Shown: in pieces, positions 1 through 8,921 of the stretch
How positions within the stretch are numbered: the stretch's first letter is position 1
How the letters are laid out: the number at the start of each line of letters is the position of its first letter
Source of the DNA: PNAI01 sp035501735
GTDB taxonomy: Bacteria > Pseudomonadota > Alphaproteobacteria > Rhizobiales > Xanthobacteraceae
DNA length: 64,000 bases
Direction: 5' to 3'
Assembly (NCBI GenBank): GCA_035501735.1
Contig: DATJVR010000082.1
Span: 13,964 to 77,963 of the forward strand
Notes under the pieces: model-generated
The model's database searches: none
Seen by the model: only the letters and a program-made list of their open reading frames with translations
What the model was told of the DNA's origin: nothing
Translations under genes and position numbers: made by a program

Positions 1-64
1 CAAACCGGTGCCAGCCGATCTTCTCGGCAAAAAAACGCGCTATCGCACTCAACACACTGCGCAT
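1..64 (-). CDS. 5' fragment of a gene running off the left edge, possible membrane protein
   Basis: An ATG at 64 on the reverse strand is preceded by a purine run (GGGGGGA) and reads 21 codons without a stop to the window edge. The peptide starts MRSVLSAIARFF and continues AEKIGWHRF. A basic-hydrophobic start followed by a KIGWHR segment is reminiscent of flippase-like/lysylphosphatidylglycerol-synthase-type membrane proteins of Bradyrhizobium relatives, but that is a guess from 21 residues. No function is assigned. The 118 bases between this start and the next gene's stop contain no convincing ORF. Confidence 0.4.
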   Translation of the reverse strand, partial: MRSVLSAIARFFAEKIGWHRF

Positions 65-182
65 TCGTCCCCCCGGATCAGCCCGCCCGCTCTCGCTCGA
101 GCAATGCACGACTGATCTCTAGAACGCGTGTTCCGGCAACAGAAACACGCGTGACATCTCGGCTATTCACGTAAGCCGCTAT

Positions 183-1841
183 TCAGGCGACCGGCAGGCC
201 GGAAAGCTCGGCATACCTCTGCCGCAGAAGCCGGTGCTGGATCTTGCCCGTGGCGGTCCGTGGGATTTCCTCCTCCTTCATAAAGGACACCGACCGCGGC
301 CGCTTATAGCCCGCGATTTTGTCCTTGCACCAGTCCAGCACCTCGGTCTCGCTCGCTGCCTCGCCATCGCGCAAGACAATGACGGCATGGACCGACTCGC
401 CCCATTTCTGGTGCGGCACGCCGATGACGGCAACCTCGCGCAATTTGGGAAAGCCGCCCAACATGTTTTCCACTTCGGATGGGTAGACGTTTTCACCACC
501 GCTGATGATCATGTTGCTCTTGCGATCGACCAGGTAGTAGTAGCCATCGCCATCGCGGCGGGCCATGTCGCCGACCGAACAATAATCGCCGCGGAAGGCT
601 TGCGCAGTCTTGTCGGGCATATTCCAATATCCGTGGAACGTATAGGGCGTGTGAAAATAGAGCTCGCCGACTTCGCCCGCGGGCACCTCGAAATCGTTTG
701 GGTCAAGCAACCTGATCCGGCCGGTCCCGGGCATTTCGCGTCCGATCGAGCCGAGCTTATGCAACTGTTCTTGTGGCGAAAGCATGGTGACCCAGCCGGC
801 CTCGGTCGAGCCGTAGCCTTCGAATAGTTTGGAATTACGAAAATGTTCCATGATGGCGAGTTTGGTGTCGCGGCGCGCCGGTGCCGAAGAAATGAGCAAT
901 TTATCGGTTCGGTCGACGTCGTATTTGCGCTTCACGGCCTCGGGCAGACCCAGCATCATCGTGTAATGGGTCGGCACCAGCGAGGTGAAACTGATCCGCT
1001 GCTCCGAAAGCGTGCGCAGCATGTGCTCGGGATCGAAGTTCTTGCGGCTGTAGATGAAGGCGGCGGCGCCGCAACAGGCGAACAGAAACGAAAACCACAG
1101 CGAATTGGCGTGGCACATGGGCATGACCAGGAGCCCGATGTCGTCGCCGCCGAAGCCCATGGTCTTCGCGGTCATCGCATGCAGGAGACAATCGCGGCCC
1201 TGGCTGCGCATGGCGCCCTTCGGGCTGCCGGTGGTGCCGGAGGTATACATGAAGGTCCAGATATCCTGCGGCGTGATTGCGACATCAGGCTCGCGCGCCG
1301 CGGCGCGCGCGATCAGTCGTTCGTAGGACTGGTAGCCGACAGATTTTCCGCCGCCGAAGGCGACAAAGTTTCCTTCAGCAATGGGCAGGCTGGTACGGAT
1401 CTCCTCGATGCGATCGATCAAGTCCGCTTGCACGACCACAACTTTCGTGCCGCTGTCCTCGATCAAATAGCGGATTTCGCCGCCGAGCAGCCGGAAATTG
1501 ATCGGCACCGCGATCAGGCCGGCTTTGGCGGCGGCGGCATAGAGCTCCATCCATTCGATGCAGTTGAAGGCGAGAGCCGCAAAGCGATCGCCCTTCTTCA
1601 GCCCCATGCCGAGCAGAGCGTTTGCCAGACGGCAGGCGCGTTCGTTCCATTGCGCGAAGGTCATCGCGCGTGAGAAATCCTGCACGGCGATTTTTTCGGG
1701 ACGTTCGGCCGCATGGCGGCTCAAAATCTCGGCCATTGTCTGCATGCGATGCGGCGGCTTCAATGTTCCGGTTCGGAATTTCGGCAAAATAACACGCTTG
1801 CCCGGCGCTGTCCTTAAGTTACCATTCGCGGCTGCCGCCAC
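183..1841 (-). CDS. AMP-dependent acyl-CoA synthetase/ligase (ANL superfamily)
   Basis: Activates a carboxylic acid with ATP to an acyl-adenylate and transfers it to CoA in the cytoplasm. Seen in the 552-residue product: the P-loop-like A3 motif YTSGTTGSPKGA near residue 200, the A5 motif GYGSTEAG near 345, the A7/A8 hinge (SVGDMARRDGDGYYYLVDR then SGGENVYPSE) near 425-455, and the C-terminal catalytic-lysine motif PRTATGKIQ. Full length for a FadD-type ligase. The start is uncertain: the GTG at 1841 lies only 26 bases from the divergent ThDP gene, and residues 1-32 are not typical of the family, so ATG at 1745 (MQTMAEIL) is a good alternative. Acyl specificity cannot be read from the sequence. 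Confidence 0.9.
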   Translation of the reverse strand: MAAAANGNLRTAPGKRVILPKFRTGTLKPPHRMQTMAEILSRHAAERPEKIAVQDFSRAMTFAQWNERACRLANALLGMGLKKGDRFAALAFNCIEWMELYAAAAKAGLIAVPINFRLLGGEIRYLIEDSGTKVVVVQADLIDRIEEIRTSLPIAEGNFVAFGGGKSVGYQSYERLIARAAAREPDVAITPQDIWTFMYTSGTTGSPKGAMRSQGRDCLLHAMTAKTMGFGGDDIGLLVMPMCHANSLWFSFLFACCGAAAFIYSRKNFDPEHMLRTLSEQRISFTSLVPTHYTMMLGLPEAVKRKYDVDRTDKLLISSAPARRDTKLAIMEHFRNSKLFEGYGSTEAGWVTMLSPQEQLHKLGSIGREMPGTGRIRLLDPNDFEVPAGEVGELYFHTPYTFHGYWNMPDKTAQAFRGDYCSVGDMARRDGDGYYYLVDRKSNMIISGGENVYPSEVENMLGGFPKLREVAVIGVPHQKWGESVHAVIVLRDGEAASETEVLDWCKDKIAGYKRPRSVSFMKEEEIPRTATGKIQHRLLRQRYAELSGLPVA

Positions 1842-1867
1842 ATCTCCCCAATCGCCCGGAGCGCCAC

Positions 1868-3511
1868 ATGATCGGCTCGGAAGTCGTCGCCCATGCCTTG
1901 AAGCGGCAGGGCCTCGAGACGTTCTTCTACATCATGGGCGCACCGATGATGGCGGTGGAGTCCACCGCCATGCAGCTTGGCCTGCGCGGCATCGACGTGC
2001 GGCACGAGCAGGCCGCCGCCATGGCGGCACACGCGTATGCGCGCCTGCGCAACCGGCCGGGTGTGTGCATGGCGGCGTCGGGGCCGGGCACCACCAACCT
2101 GATCACCGGCATCGCGCATGCGTGGGCGGACTGTACGCCGATCGTGGCGCTCGGCGGCTCGGCGCCGGTTTCGGCATCCCACCGCGGCACATTCCAGGAC
2201 ATCGATCAGCTCAAGATGATGGCGCCCTGCACCAAATGGTCGGAGCGCGTCTATGATCCGCATCGGATTCCTGAGCTCATCAACATCGCCATCCGGCAAG
2301 CCATGAGCGGCCGGCCCGGGCCGGTCTATCTCGATCTGCCTGGCGATATTCTCTATGGCGAGGTCGACGAGGCGAAGATCGAATGGCCCGACCCCTGGGA
2401 TCCGGCCAAGCGCCATCGGCCGATGGCGAGCACGGCCGACGTCAAGGCGATCGTCGATCTGCTTTCCGCCTGCGACCAACCGGTGATCATTTCGGGCAGC
2501 GGCATTCTGTGGTCGGAGGCCGAAAACGAGCTGCAAGCCTTCGTGGAAGCGAGCGGAATTCCCTTCTACACCACGCCGCAGGGACGCGGCGTCGTGCCGG
2601 AGGATCACGAATTCTGCTATCTCACCGCGCGTTCGACCGCGTTTCGCGAATCCGATCTGATCCTCATCATCGGCACGCGCATGAATTACGTCATCGGCCA
2701 TGCGGCGCCGCCGCGGTTCAACGCCAATGCCAAGATCATCCGTATCGACGTCGATCCGGAGGAAATCGCAACCAGCGGCCGGCGGCTCGACGTGGGTGTT
2801 GTCGCGGATGCGAAGCTCGTGCTCGCGCAACTCACGCAGGCGCTGAAGGGGAAGATCACGCCCGACACGTTCCGCTCCTGGCGCGACCGCTTGCGCGGCC
2901 GCAACTCCAGCAAGACGCAGGAGCAGGAGGAAATCCTGTCAACGAGCGCGACGCCGATCCATCCGCTGCGGCTATGCAAGGAAATCCGCGACTTCATGGA
3001 CCGCGACGCGATCCTCTGCGTCGACGGGCAGGAAATCCTCAACTACGGCCGGCAGGCGATCCCCACCTACGTCGCACGGCATCGGCTGAACTCCGGCGCC
3101 TTCGGCACCATGGGCGTCGGCATGCCGTTCGGGATCGGAGCCAAGGTGGCCTGCCCGGACAAGCAGGTGATCGTGCTGCACGGCGACGGCTCGTTCGGCA
3201 TGAACGCCATGGAGTTCGACACCGCGGTGCGGCACAAGCTCGCGATCCTCACCGTGATCAGTCTCAACGGCGGCTGGACCGGCGATCCGCAAAAGGAGCG
3301 GCCGGGACGCGATCTCGGCTACACGCGCTTCGATCAGATGGCGGCGGCGCTGGGCGGCTACGGCGAACTGGTCGAGAAACCCGACGGCATCCGGCCGGCG
3401 CTCGAGCGCGCGATGGCGGCGGTGTCAAAAGGTCAGCCCGCGCTTGTCAACGTGGTCACCGACTGGCGGGCACGCGCAACGACGGCGGATTTCACCCGCT
3501 ACGTGACTTAA
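1868..3511 (+). CDS. Thiamine-diphosphate-dependent enzyme, acetolactate synthase/oxalyl-CoA decarboxylase-like
   Basis: A 547-aa three-domain ThDP enzyme. The N-terminal pyrimidine-binding domain carries the activating glutamate (RHEQAAAMAAHAYAR, Glu47) and the SGPGTTNLITG segment. The central domain (about 190-340) is of the TPP_enzyme_M type. The C-terminal domain has the ThDP/Mg motif starting GDGSFG at residue 439 and ending near Asn467. The family cleaves or forms C-C bonds next to a carbonyl (acetolactate synthase, oxalyl-CoA decarboxylase, benzoylformate decarboxylase). No regulatory subunit is nearby and the substrate is unknown. The ATG is preceded by CGGAG at suitable spacing. It is divergent from the CoA ligase, which suggests a shared short control region and a joint catabolic role (inference). 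Confidence 0.85.
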   Translation: MIGSEVVAHALKRQGLETFFYIMGAPMMAVESTAMQLGLRGIDVRHEQAAAMAAHAYARLRNRPGVCMAASGPGTTNLITGIAHAWADCTPIVALGGSAPVSASHRGTFQDIDQLKMMAPCTKWSERVYDPHRIPELINIAIRQAMSGRPGPVYLDLPGDILYGEVDEAKIEWPDPWDPAKRHRPMASTADVKAIVDLLSACDQPVIISGSGILWSEAENELQAFVEASGIPFYTTPQGRGVVPEDHEFCYLTARSTAFRESDLILIIGTRMNYVIGHAAPPRFNANAKIIRIDVDPEEIATSGRRLDVGVVADAKLVLAQLTQALKGKITPDTFRSWRDRLRGRNSSKTQEQEEILSTSATPIHPLRLCKEIRDFMDRDAILCVDGQEILNYGRQAIPTYVARHRLNSGAFGTMGVGMPFGIGAKVACPDKQVIVLHGDGSFGMNAMEFDTAVRHKLAILTVISLNGGWTGDPQKERPGRDLGYTRFDQMAAALGGYGELVEKPDGIRPALERAMAAVSKGQPALVNVVTDWRARATTADFTRYVT

Positions 3512-3519
3512 ATAGCAGG

Positions 3520-6500
3520 TCAATCGGACCAGGGGCGCACGCCCAGCGCCGCCAGATTGTCCTGCGCGTCCAGCATGCTCGGGTTGAGGGCGAGCGCCTG
3601 GCGATAATCGGCGATGGCGCGCTCGTAGTTCTTCTTGGTGGCGTAAGTATTGCCGCGATTGACATAGGCCGCGGCAAATTTGGGATCGCGCTGGATCGCC
3701 TCGCTGTAATCGGCAATCGCGCGGTCGTAGTCGCCCTTGTTGTCGTAGCTAAAGCCGCGATTGTTGTAGGCGATGGCGTAGTTGGGATCGATCCGGATCG
3801 CTTCGCTGTAGTCGGCAATGGCGCGGTCGTAGTCGCCCTTGTTGTTGTAGGAAAAGCCGCGGTTGTTGAAGGCGACGGCGTAATCGGCATTGATGCGGAT
3901 CGCCTCGCTGTAATCGGCGATAGCGCGGTCGTAGTCGCCCTTGTAGTCGTAGGCACGGCCGCGTTTGTTATAGGCGCTGCTGTCCTTGGGATCGGTGCGG
4001 ATCGCCTGATCGAGGTCGGCGATGACGCGGTCGAAGTTGCCCTTCTTGCGATACACCAGCCCGCGATTGTTGAAGGCGACAGCGTCCTTGGGATTGAGCT
4101 TGATCACCATCTTGAGATCGACGAGCGCGCGGTCGGGCTCGTTCTTGTTGAGGTAGGCAAAGCCGCGCGCGTGATAGGCCACCGCGTCGCTGGGATCGAG
4201 CGCGATCGCCTCGTTGAGGTCGGCGATGGCGAGATCGTACTCCTTCTTGGCGAAATAGGCGTTGCCGCGGTTGAAATAGGCGGCGGCTATCTTGGGATTG
4301 AGACGGATCGCAGCGCCATAGTCGGCGATGGCGGCGGCGTAGTCCTGCTTGGCGTAATAGAGGTTTCCGCGTCGGTGGAAGGCGATTGCCGACTGCGGGT
4401 TGAGCCGGATCGCCGCGGTGTAGTCGGCAATCGCGCGATCCACGTCGCCCTTGTTATCGTAGGCCATGGCGCGATTGAAGTAGGTCGATGCATCCTTGGC
4501 ATCGAGCCAGATCGCTTCGCTGTAGTCGGCGATGGCGTGGTCGTAATCACCCATGCTGTCATAGACGCGGCCGCGTTTGTTGAAGGCCAGCACATCCTTG
4601 GGCTCGAACCGGATCGCCTCGTCGAAGTTGGCGATGGCGCGGCCGTAGACCTTCTTGGTGAAATAGAGGTTGCCGCGGTTGAAATAAGCGGCGGTGAATT
4701 TCGGATTGAGCGTGATCGCCTGGTTATAGTCGGCGATGGCATGCTCGTCATCGCCCTTGTTGTCGTAGGCGTATCCCCGATTGTTGAAAGCGACCGCATA
4801 GGTGGGGTCGAGCCGGATCGCCTCGCTGTAATCGGCGATGGCGCGGTCGTAGTCGCGTTTGTTGTCGTAGGCGAAGCCGCGATAATTGTAGGCGGTGGCC
4901 GCATTGGGATCGAGCCGGATCACTTCGCTGTAGTCGGCGATCGCGAGGTCATATTGATTGAGGTTCAAATATGCAAAACCACGGCTGGTAAAGATCGGCG
5001 CGGTTTTCAGGCCAAGCCGCATCGCCTCGTCGAGGTCGGCAATGGCGCTGTCGTAATCGGATTTGACCAAATAGAGATAGCTGCGGCTGGCAAAGGTATT
5101 GACGTCCCTGGGGTCGAGGCGAAGCACCTCGGTGTAGTCGGCGATGGCGCGCTCGAGATCGCCCTTGTCGCGATAGGCGCGCGCGCGGTTGCCGAAAAAT
5201 GCCGGCTGAGTTGAATCGAGCTTGATCGCCTGGGTGTAGTCGGCGATGGCGCGGGTGTAGTCGCCCTTGGCGTTGTAGGCAAAGCCGCGATTGTTGTAGG
5301 CCACGACGTCCTTCGGATCGAGCGCGATCGCAGCATCGAGGTCGGCGATGGCGCGGTCATAGTCCTTCTTGGTCTGATAGGCGTTGCCGCGGTTGAAGTA
5401 AGCGGCAGCAAGCCTGGGCTCGAGCCGGATCGCCTCGCTGTAATCGGCAATGGCGTGGTCGTAGTCGTCCTTGGCGGAATAGGCGAGGCCGCGGCGCAGA
5501 TAGGCGGCGGTGTAACGCGGATTGAGCTGGATCGCCTGAGTCAGGTCGGTGAGCGCGTGGTCGTAATCGCCCTTGGCGGCGTAGGAGAAACCGCGATTGT
5601 TGTAGGCGGGAGCGGAGCGTGGACTGAGCCGGATCGCTTCGTCGAAATCCGGGATGGCGAGGTCATAATCACCCTTGGCGTTGTAGGCAAAGCCGCGGTT
5701 GTTGTAAGCGACGGCGAGACGCGGGCCGAGCCTTATCGCCTGATTGAGATCGGCAATGGCGCGCTCGAATTCGTTCTTGCCGATATAAAGGAAGGCGCGG
5801 TTGGTATAGGTCTCGATGTCCATGGGATCGAGCTTGAGGGCTTCGCTGTAGTCGCTGATAGCAGGATCGACGTCACCGCGCCCTTCATAGATATGGCCGC
5901 GATGGCTGTAGGTGGCGGCACTGCGCGAGCCAAGCTTGATGGCTTCGCTATAGTCGGCGAGCGCGCGCACCAGATTTCCCTTGGCCTCGAAGTCGCGCGC
6001 GCGATTGGTGTATGACTCGAGATCCTTGGGATCAAGCTTGATCGCCTCGTTGTAATCGGCGATCGCGCTGTCGAGCTCGCCTCTGGTGTCATAGACGCGT
6101 GCGCGACTGGCGTAGGCCGAGGCATATTGCGCATCGAGGCGAATCGCGTCGCTGTAGTCTGAGATGGCGTGCTCGGTATCTTCTTTGCTCTCGTAGGCGC
6201 GACCGCGATTATAAAAAGTCACCGCAACCTTGGCGTCGAGCCGGATCGCTTCGCTGTAGTCGGCGATGGCGCGCTCGGTATTGCCTTTGTTGTCGTAGGC
6301 ACGGCCGCGGCGGTTGTAGGCGGCGATGTCTTTCGGATCGAGCCGGATCGCTTCGGTCAGATCGGCGATGGCGCGGGTGTAGTCGCCCTTGATGTTGTAG
6401 GCAAAGCCACGGTTATTGTAGGCGACGGCATAGTTCTTGGTGGTTTCGCCGCGATCCTGAATGATCCGCGTGCAGCCGGCTATCACGCGGTCGGGGTCGT

Positions 6501-6663
6501 TGGAGGTGCAATCATCCTTGTCGCGTTGACTTGCCGCCCAGACGGGACCTGCAACAACGCAACCCAACACAAACACACTGACCATCGTCCGAAGGCATCC
6601 ACTTACCCCTGCACTCGCAACAGCAAGCCCGGGCGCAAGTGAGCGCCGAACGACCCCTCCCAT
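3520..6663 (-). CDS. Exported protein with 28 tandem tetratricopeptide repeats
   Basis: After an N-terminal targeting segment (hydrophobic stretch MVSVFVLGCVVAG then PVWA and a cysteine-containing linker) the protein is almost entirely 34-residue TPR units of the form NNRGFAYDNKGDYDRAI. I count 28 complete units plus a degenerate final one ending at the C-terminus. TPRs form a right-handed superhelix that binds other proteins; no enzymatic domain is visible. ATG 6663 was chosen because AAGGGAG lies 8 bases upstream; ATG 6585 would give a shorter signal peptide but lacks a ribosome site, and an in-frame ATG at 6756 gives an unlikely leader. Periplasmic or membrane-attached location is inferred. 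Partner unknown. The 102-bp periodicity also produces long antisense reading frames that are not genes. Confidence 0.85.
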   Translation of the reverse strand: MGGVVRRSLAPGLAVASAGVSGCLRTMVSVFVLGCVVAGPVWAASQRDKDDCTSNDPDRVIAGCTRIIQDRGETTKNYAVAYNNRGFAYNIKGDYTRAIADLTEAIRLDPKDIAAYNRRGRAYDNKGNTERAIADYSEAIRLDAKVAVTFYNRGRAYESKEDTEHAISDYSDAIRLDAQYASAYASRARVYDTRGELDSAIADYNEAIKLDPKDLESYTNRARDFEAKGNLVRALADYSEAIKLGSRSAATYSHRGHIYEGRGDVDPAISDYSEALKLDPMDIETYTNRAFLYIGKNEFERAIADLNQAIRLGPRLAVAYNNRGFAYNAKGDYDLAIPDFDEAIRLSPRSAPAYNNRGFSYAAKGDYDHALTDLTQAIQLNPRYTAAYLRRGLAYSAKDDYDHAIADYSEAIRLEPRLAAAYFNRGNAYQTKKDYDRAIADLDAAIALDPKDVVAYNNRGFAYNAKGDYTRAIADYTQAIKLDSTQPAFFGNRARAYRDKGDLERAIADYTEVLRLDPRDVNTFASRSYLYLVKSDYDSAIADLDEAMRLGLKTAPIFTSRGFAYLNLNQYDLAIADYSEVIRLDPNAATAYNYRGFAYDNKRDYDRAIADYSEAIRLDPTYAVAFNNRGYAYDNKGDDEHAIADYNQAITLNPKFTAAYFNRGNLYFTKKVYGRAIANFDEAIRFEPKDVLAFNKRGRVYDSMGDYDHAIADYSEAIWLDAKDASTYFNRAMAYDNKGDVDRAIADYTAAIRLNPQSAIAFHRRGNLYYAKQDYAAAIADYGAAIRLNPKIAAAYFNRGNAYFAKKEYDLAIADLNEAIALDPSDAVAYHARGFAYLNKNEPDRALVDLKMVIKLNPKDAVAFNNRGLVYRKKGNFDRVIADLDQAIRTDPKDSSAYNKRGRAYDYKGDYDRAIADYSEAIRINADYAVAFNNRGFSYNNKGDYDRAIADYSEAIRIDPNYAIAYNNRGFSYDNKGDYDRAIADYSEAIQRDPKFAAAYVNRGNTYATKKNYERAIADYRQALALNPSMLDAQDNLAALGVRPWSD

Positions 6664-6951
6664 ACGCCATACTCCCTTGGCCGGTCGCTCAAACTCACTG
6701 TAATCATTAAGACAATGAACTCCGCGGAAGTCCAGCGCTCGACCGCCGCACCTCACAAGCCTGTGACCGCATTAACCGTGATCCGGAAGTGAGTGGCGGG
6801 AGCAGGCTTGCCAAAAGCTCCGTGCTGCGGCCTGCGAGCCGCTTGATTAACCAATAAGAACAGCGAATTGCAGAGAATTTTTCGGGACTTGCCGATGTGT
6901 GTTCGGGGCGCCTCACCCGCGCGCAATAATGCAAAGCGGTCGTTTATCCAA
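6664..6951. other. Intergenic region upstream of the TPR gene
   Basis: 288 bases between the SRPBCC gene and the chosen TPR start. It contains AAGGGAG directly before the TPR ATG and a locally A/T-richer stretch (around 6845-6890) that could hold a promoter. No convincing ORF, repeat or RNA structure was seen. Confidence 0.4.
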
Positions 6952-7356
6952 CTACCGCGCTTGCTTGGCGTGGGCTGTTTTGAGCAGATCCCAGTAGTGG
7001 GTTTTCCAGCCGCCGTTGATGCTGCGCGCGTTCTTGGCCGGGATGCCGGTTTGCGCGAATACAAGTTTGGTTCCGCCCTTCACCGGTCTGAGCTCAAACG
7101 AAGCGATCGAGTAATGTCCCTGCGGCCAGTTCTGCGCGCGCCAAGCCTGCACGATGCGCTTGTTCTTTTGCAGCTCGACATTGATGCCGCGCAAGTGCGG
7201 ACCCCAGGCGGAAAACCGGCCGCCGACTTTCGGATCGACCTTGGCCGGCGCGCCCGTGAAGGCCGCGTGTTTTTTCGAATTCATCAAGGCGGCGTAGATG
7301 TCGCGCGGCTTTGCCTTGAAATGCACGACGTGGCGAATTTCGCGTGTCGCCGGCAT
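6952..7356 (-). CDS. SRPBCC/AHSA1-like (START-fold) domain protein
   Basis: A 134-aa single-domain protein. The opening ATREIRHVVHFKAKPRDIY, the segment GAPAKVDPKVGGRFSAWG and the C-terminal GGWKTHYWDLLK are characteristic of the activator-of-Hsp90-ATPase-like SRPBCC family, a helix-grip fold with a hydrophobic ligand cavity. Ligand and function are unknown for most members. ATG 7356 has GGAGG six bases upstream; an in-frame TTG two codons earlier abuts that ribosome site and was rejected. It precedes the TPR gene on the same strand but with a gap near 290 bases, so co-transcription is uncertain. Confidence 0.75.
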   Translation of the reverse strand: MPATREIRHVVHFKAKPRDIYAALMNSKKHAAFTGAPAKVDPKVGGRFSAWGPHLRGINVELQKNKRIVQAWRAQNWPQGHYSIASFELRPVKGGTKLVFAQTGIPAKNARSINGGWKTHYWDLLKTAHAKQAR

Positions 7357-7424
7357 GACCAACCTCCAAATTGCCTACAGCGATGGATAATTCCCGCGTG
7401 CGACAGGCACGTGACCGGGCGCGT

Positions 7425-8036
7425 TCAATCCGCCGCCCCGATCGAGGCGAGAATTGCGGCGCGGTGCGCTGCGGCGTTGTCCTGAATGTTGGTGTAGAGC
7501 GAGCCGCCATGGGAATCCATCGCCACCATGAGCGGGCCGAAATTTTTAATGGCGAAGCGCCAGAGGCTTTCGGGGTTCAGGTCGTCCATGTCGACATCCT
7601 CGACGGCGGTAATCCAGGTGGTCTGCAGCGCAGCGGCGCCGCCGACAACCGCGAGGTAGGCGCCGCCGAAGTCGCGGAAGGCTTTGAGCGTATCCTCGCC
7701 CATGCCGCCCTTGCCGATGATGATGCGCACGCCGTTCTGCTCCATCAGCGGGCGGGTAAAGCGCTCCATGCGCTGCGAGGTGGTGGTACCGATGCAGAGC
7801 GGCGCGTAGCCGCAAGGGTTCTCGTTCGACACCGGAACCTTCTTCACGTTGGGCGCGGTATGGATGACGGCGTGGCCGCGCAGATCAAACTTGGTCTTGC
7901 GGCCGCGGTCGAACATGGCCATCAGGGTGGCATCGCGGATGCCGTACAGCGTGCGCTCGAGCATCACGGTGTCGCCGACGCGCAGCTTGCGCACCTGCTC
8001 CTCGGTCACCGGCATGTCGAGTGTGTGCTGCGCCAT
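7425..8036 (-). CDS. Class I fumarate/tartrate dehydratase-type hydro-lyase, beta subunit (C-terminal domain)
   Basis: A 203-aa partner subunit of the preceding alpha subunit (gap of 3 bases). Family hallmarks: PVSNENPCGYAPLCIGTTTS, the swivelling-domain glycine motif IIGKGGMGEDT and the segment VEDVDMDDLNPESLW. In class I hydro-lyases the alpha subunit carries the 4Fe-4S cluster and this subunit completes the active site for stereospecific addition of water to a C4-type unsaturated diacid. Two-subunit members include L(+)-tartrate dehydratase, some fumarases and mesaconase. The last gene of a tight reverse-strand operon with SDH-like genes. Substrate cannot be decided from sequence. Confidence 0.88.
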   Translation of the reverse strand: MAQHTLDMPVTEEQVRKLRVGDTVMLERTLYGIRDATLMAMFDRGRKTKFDLRGHAVIHTAPNVKKVPVSNENPCGYAPLCIGTTTSQRMERFTRPLMEQNGVRIIIGKGGMGEDTLKAFRDFGGAYLAVVGGAAALQTTWITAVEDVDMDDLNPESLWRFAIKNFGPLMVAMDSHGGSLYTNIQDNAAAHRAAILASIGAAD

Positions 8037-8039
8037 GGC

Positions 8040-8912
8040 TTACTTAAAATCAATACCGCCGGGTGTGATCACCGCGTTGGCGCGGCGGGCGGAGTGGCAC
8101 TGGATGTTCACCGCCACCGGATTCATGGTGATGTGGGTGGCGGCGACCTCGACGTGAACGCGGAATGCGGTCGAGCGTCCGCCCAAGCCTTGCGGCCCGA
8201 TGCCGAGCTCGTTCACGGCTTGCGACAGCTCGCCCTCGATCTTGCCGCCCTCCGGATCGGCGCAGGTTGTGCCGAGCGGACGGGTGGCCGCGACCTTCGC
8301 CAGATGCATGCACAAATCGGACGTGCCGCCGATGCCGACGCCCACGATGGTCGGCGGGCAGACGCGACCGCCGCATTCGATCACGCGGTCGATGACGAAG
8401 CGCTTGATCGCCTTCGCGCCGTCGGCCGGGATCAGCATCTTGAGAAACGAGCCGTTCTCGGAGCCCGAGCCTTTCGGGATCATCTCGATCTCGACCGTTT
8501 CGTCGCGGCCGTCGAAATCGATGTTGATGATCGGCACGCCGGCACCGCAGGAAGTCTGTTCGTTCTTGCGCGTGATCGGATGCACGACGGAGGAACGGAG
8601 CGGATGCTCGGTGGTGGCGCGCGCGCAACCGCGGCGGATCGCCTCCTTCATGGCAGCGCCGTCGAGATCGACATTGCGGCCGATGGTGACGTTGTAGATC
8701 GGGATGCCGGTATCCTGGCAAAGAATATTGTTGGTGCGTTCGGCGACCGCGATGTTCTCCACCATGGTGCCCAGGATGGTGCGGCCGGTGGCATCGGTTT
8801 CGCTCTTCATCAGCCGCTCGAAGCCCTGCTTGATGTCGCGCGGCAGGAGCTTCAGCGCCCGGATATAAAGCGTCTTGGCGACTTCCTCGACTTCCTTGGG
8901 ATCGAGCTGCAT
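8040..8912 (-). CDS. Class I fumarate/tartrate dehydratase-type hydro-lyase, alpha subunit (Fe-S domain)
   Basis: A 290-aa iron-sulfur subunit. The three cluster cysteines expected for class I fumarases are visible: Cys65 in CQDTG, Cys185 in VCPPTIVG, and Cys272 in IQCHSARRANA. The first motif is typical of the oxygen-sensitive 4Fe-4S hydro-lyases, where one iron binds substrate directly. Length matches the alpha subunit of heteromeric enzymes (TtdA-like) rather than the fused FumA. It sits 9 bases downstream of the TauE-like permease and 3 bases upstream of the beta subunit. It may be a housekeeping fumarase, but the operon context with SDH-like and transport genes suggests a dedicated catabolic hydratase (inference). 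Confidence 0.9.
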   Translation of the reverse strand: MQLDPKEVEEVAKTLYIRALKLLPRDIKQGFERLMKSETDATGRTILGTMVENIAVAERTNNILCQDTGIPIYNVTIGRNVDLDGAAMKEAIRRGCARATTEHPLRSSVVHPITRKNEQTSCGAGVPIINIDFDGRDETVEIEMIPKGSGSENGSFLKMLIPADGAKAIKRFVIDRVIECGGRVCPPTIVGVGIGGTSDLCMHLAKVAATRPLGTTCADPEGGKIEGELSQAVNELGIGPQGLGGRSTAFRVHVEVAATHITMNPVAVNIQCHSARRANAVITPGGIDFK

Positions 8913-8921
8913 CAGGAATTC

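Noticed and set aside
2383..5214. 943-codon open frame on the plus strand across the ThDP and TPR genes
   Set aside because: It is antisense to the TPR array. The 34-residue periodicity and GC-rich third positions keep the frame open, and its product is a repetitive Val/Gly/Asp-rich mirror of the TPRs.
3520..6400. Regular 102-bp direct repeats resembling a satellite or CRISPR-like array
   Set aside because: The period equals 34 codons and the units translate to TPR motifs; there are no unique spacers or cas genes.
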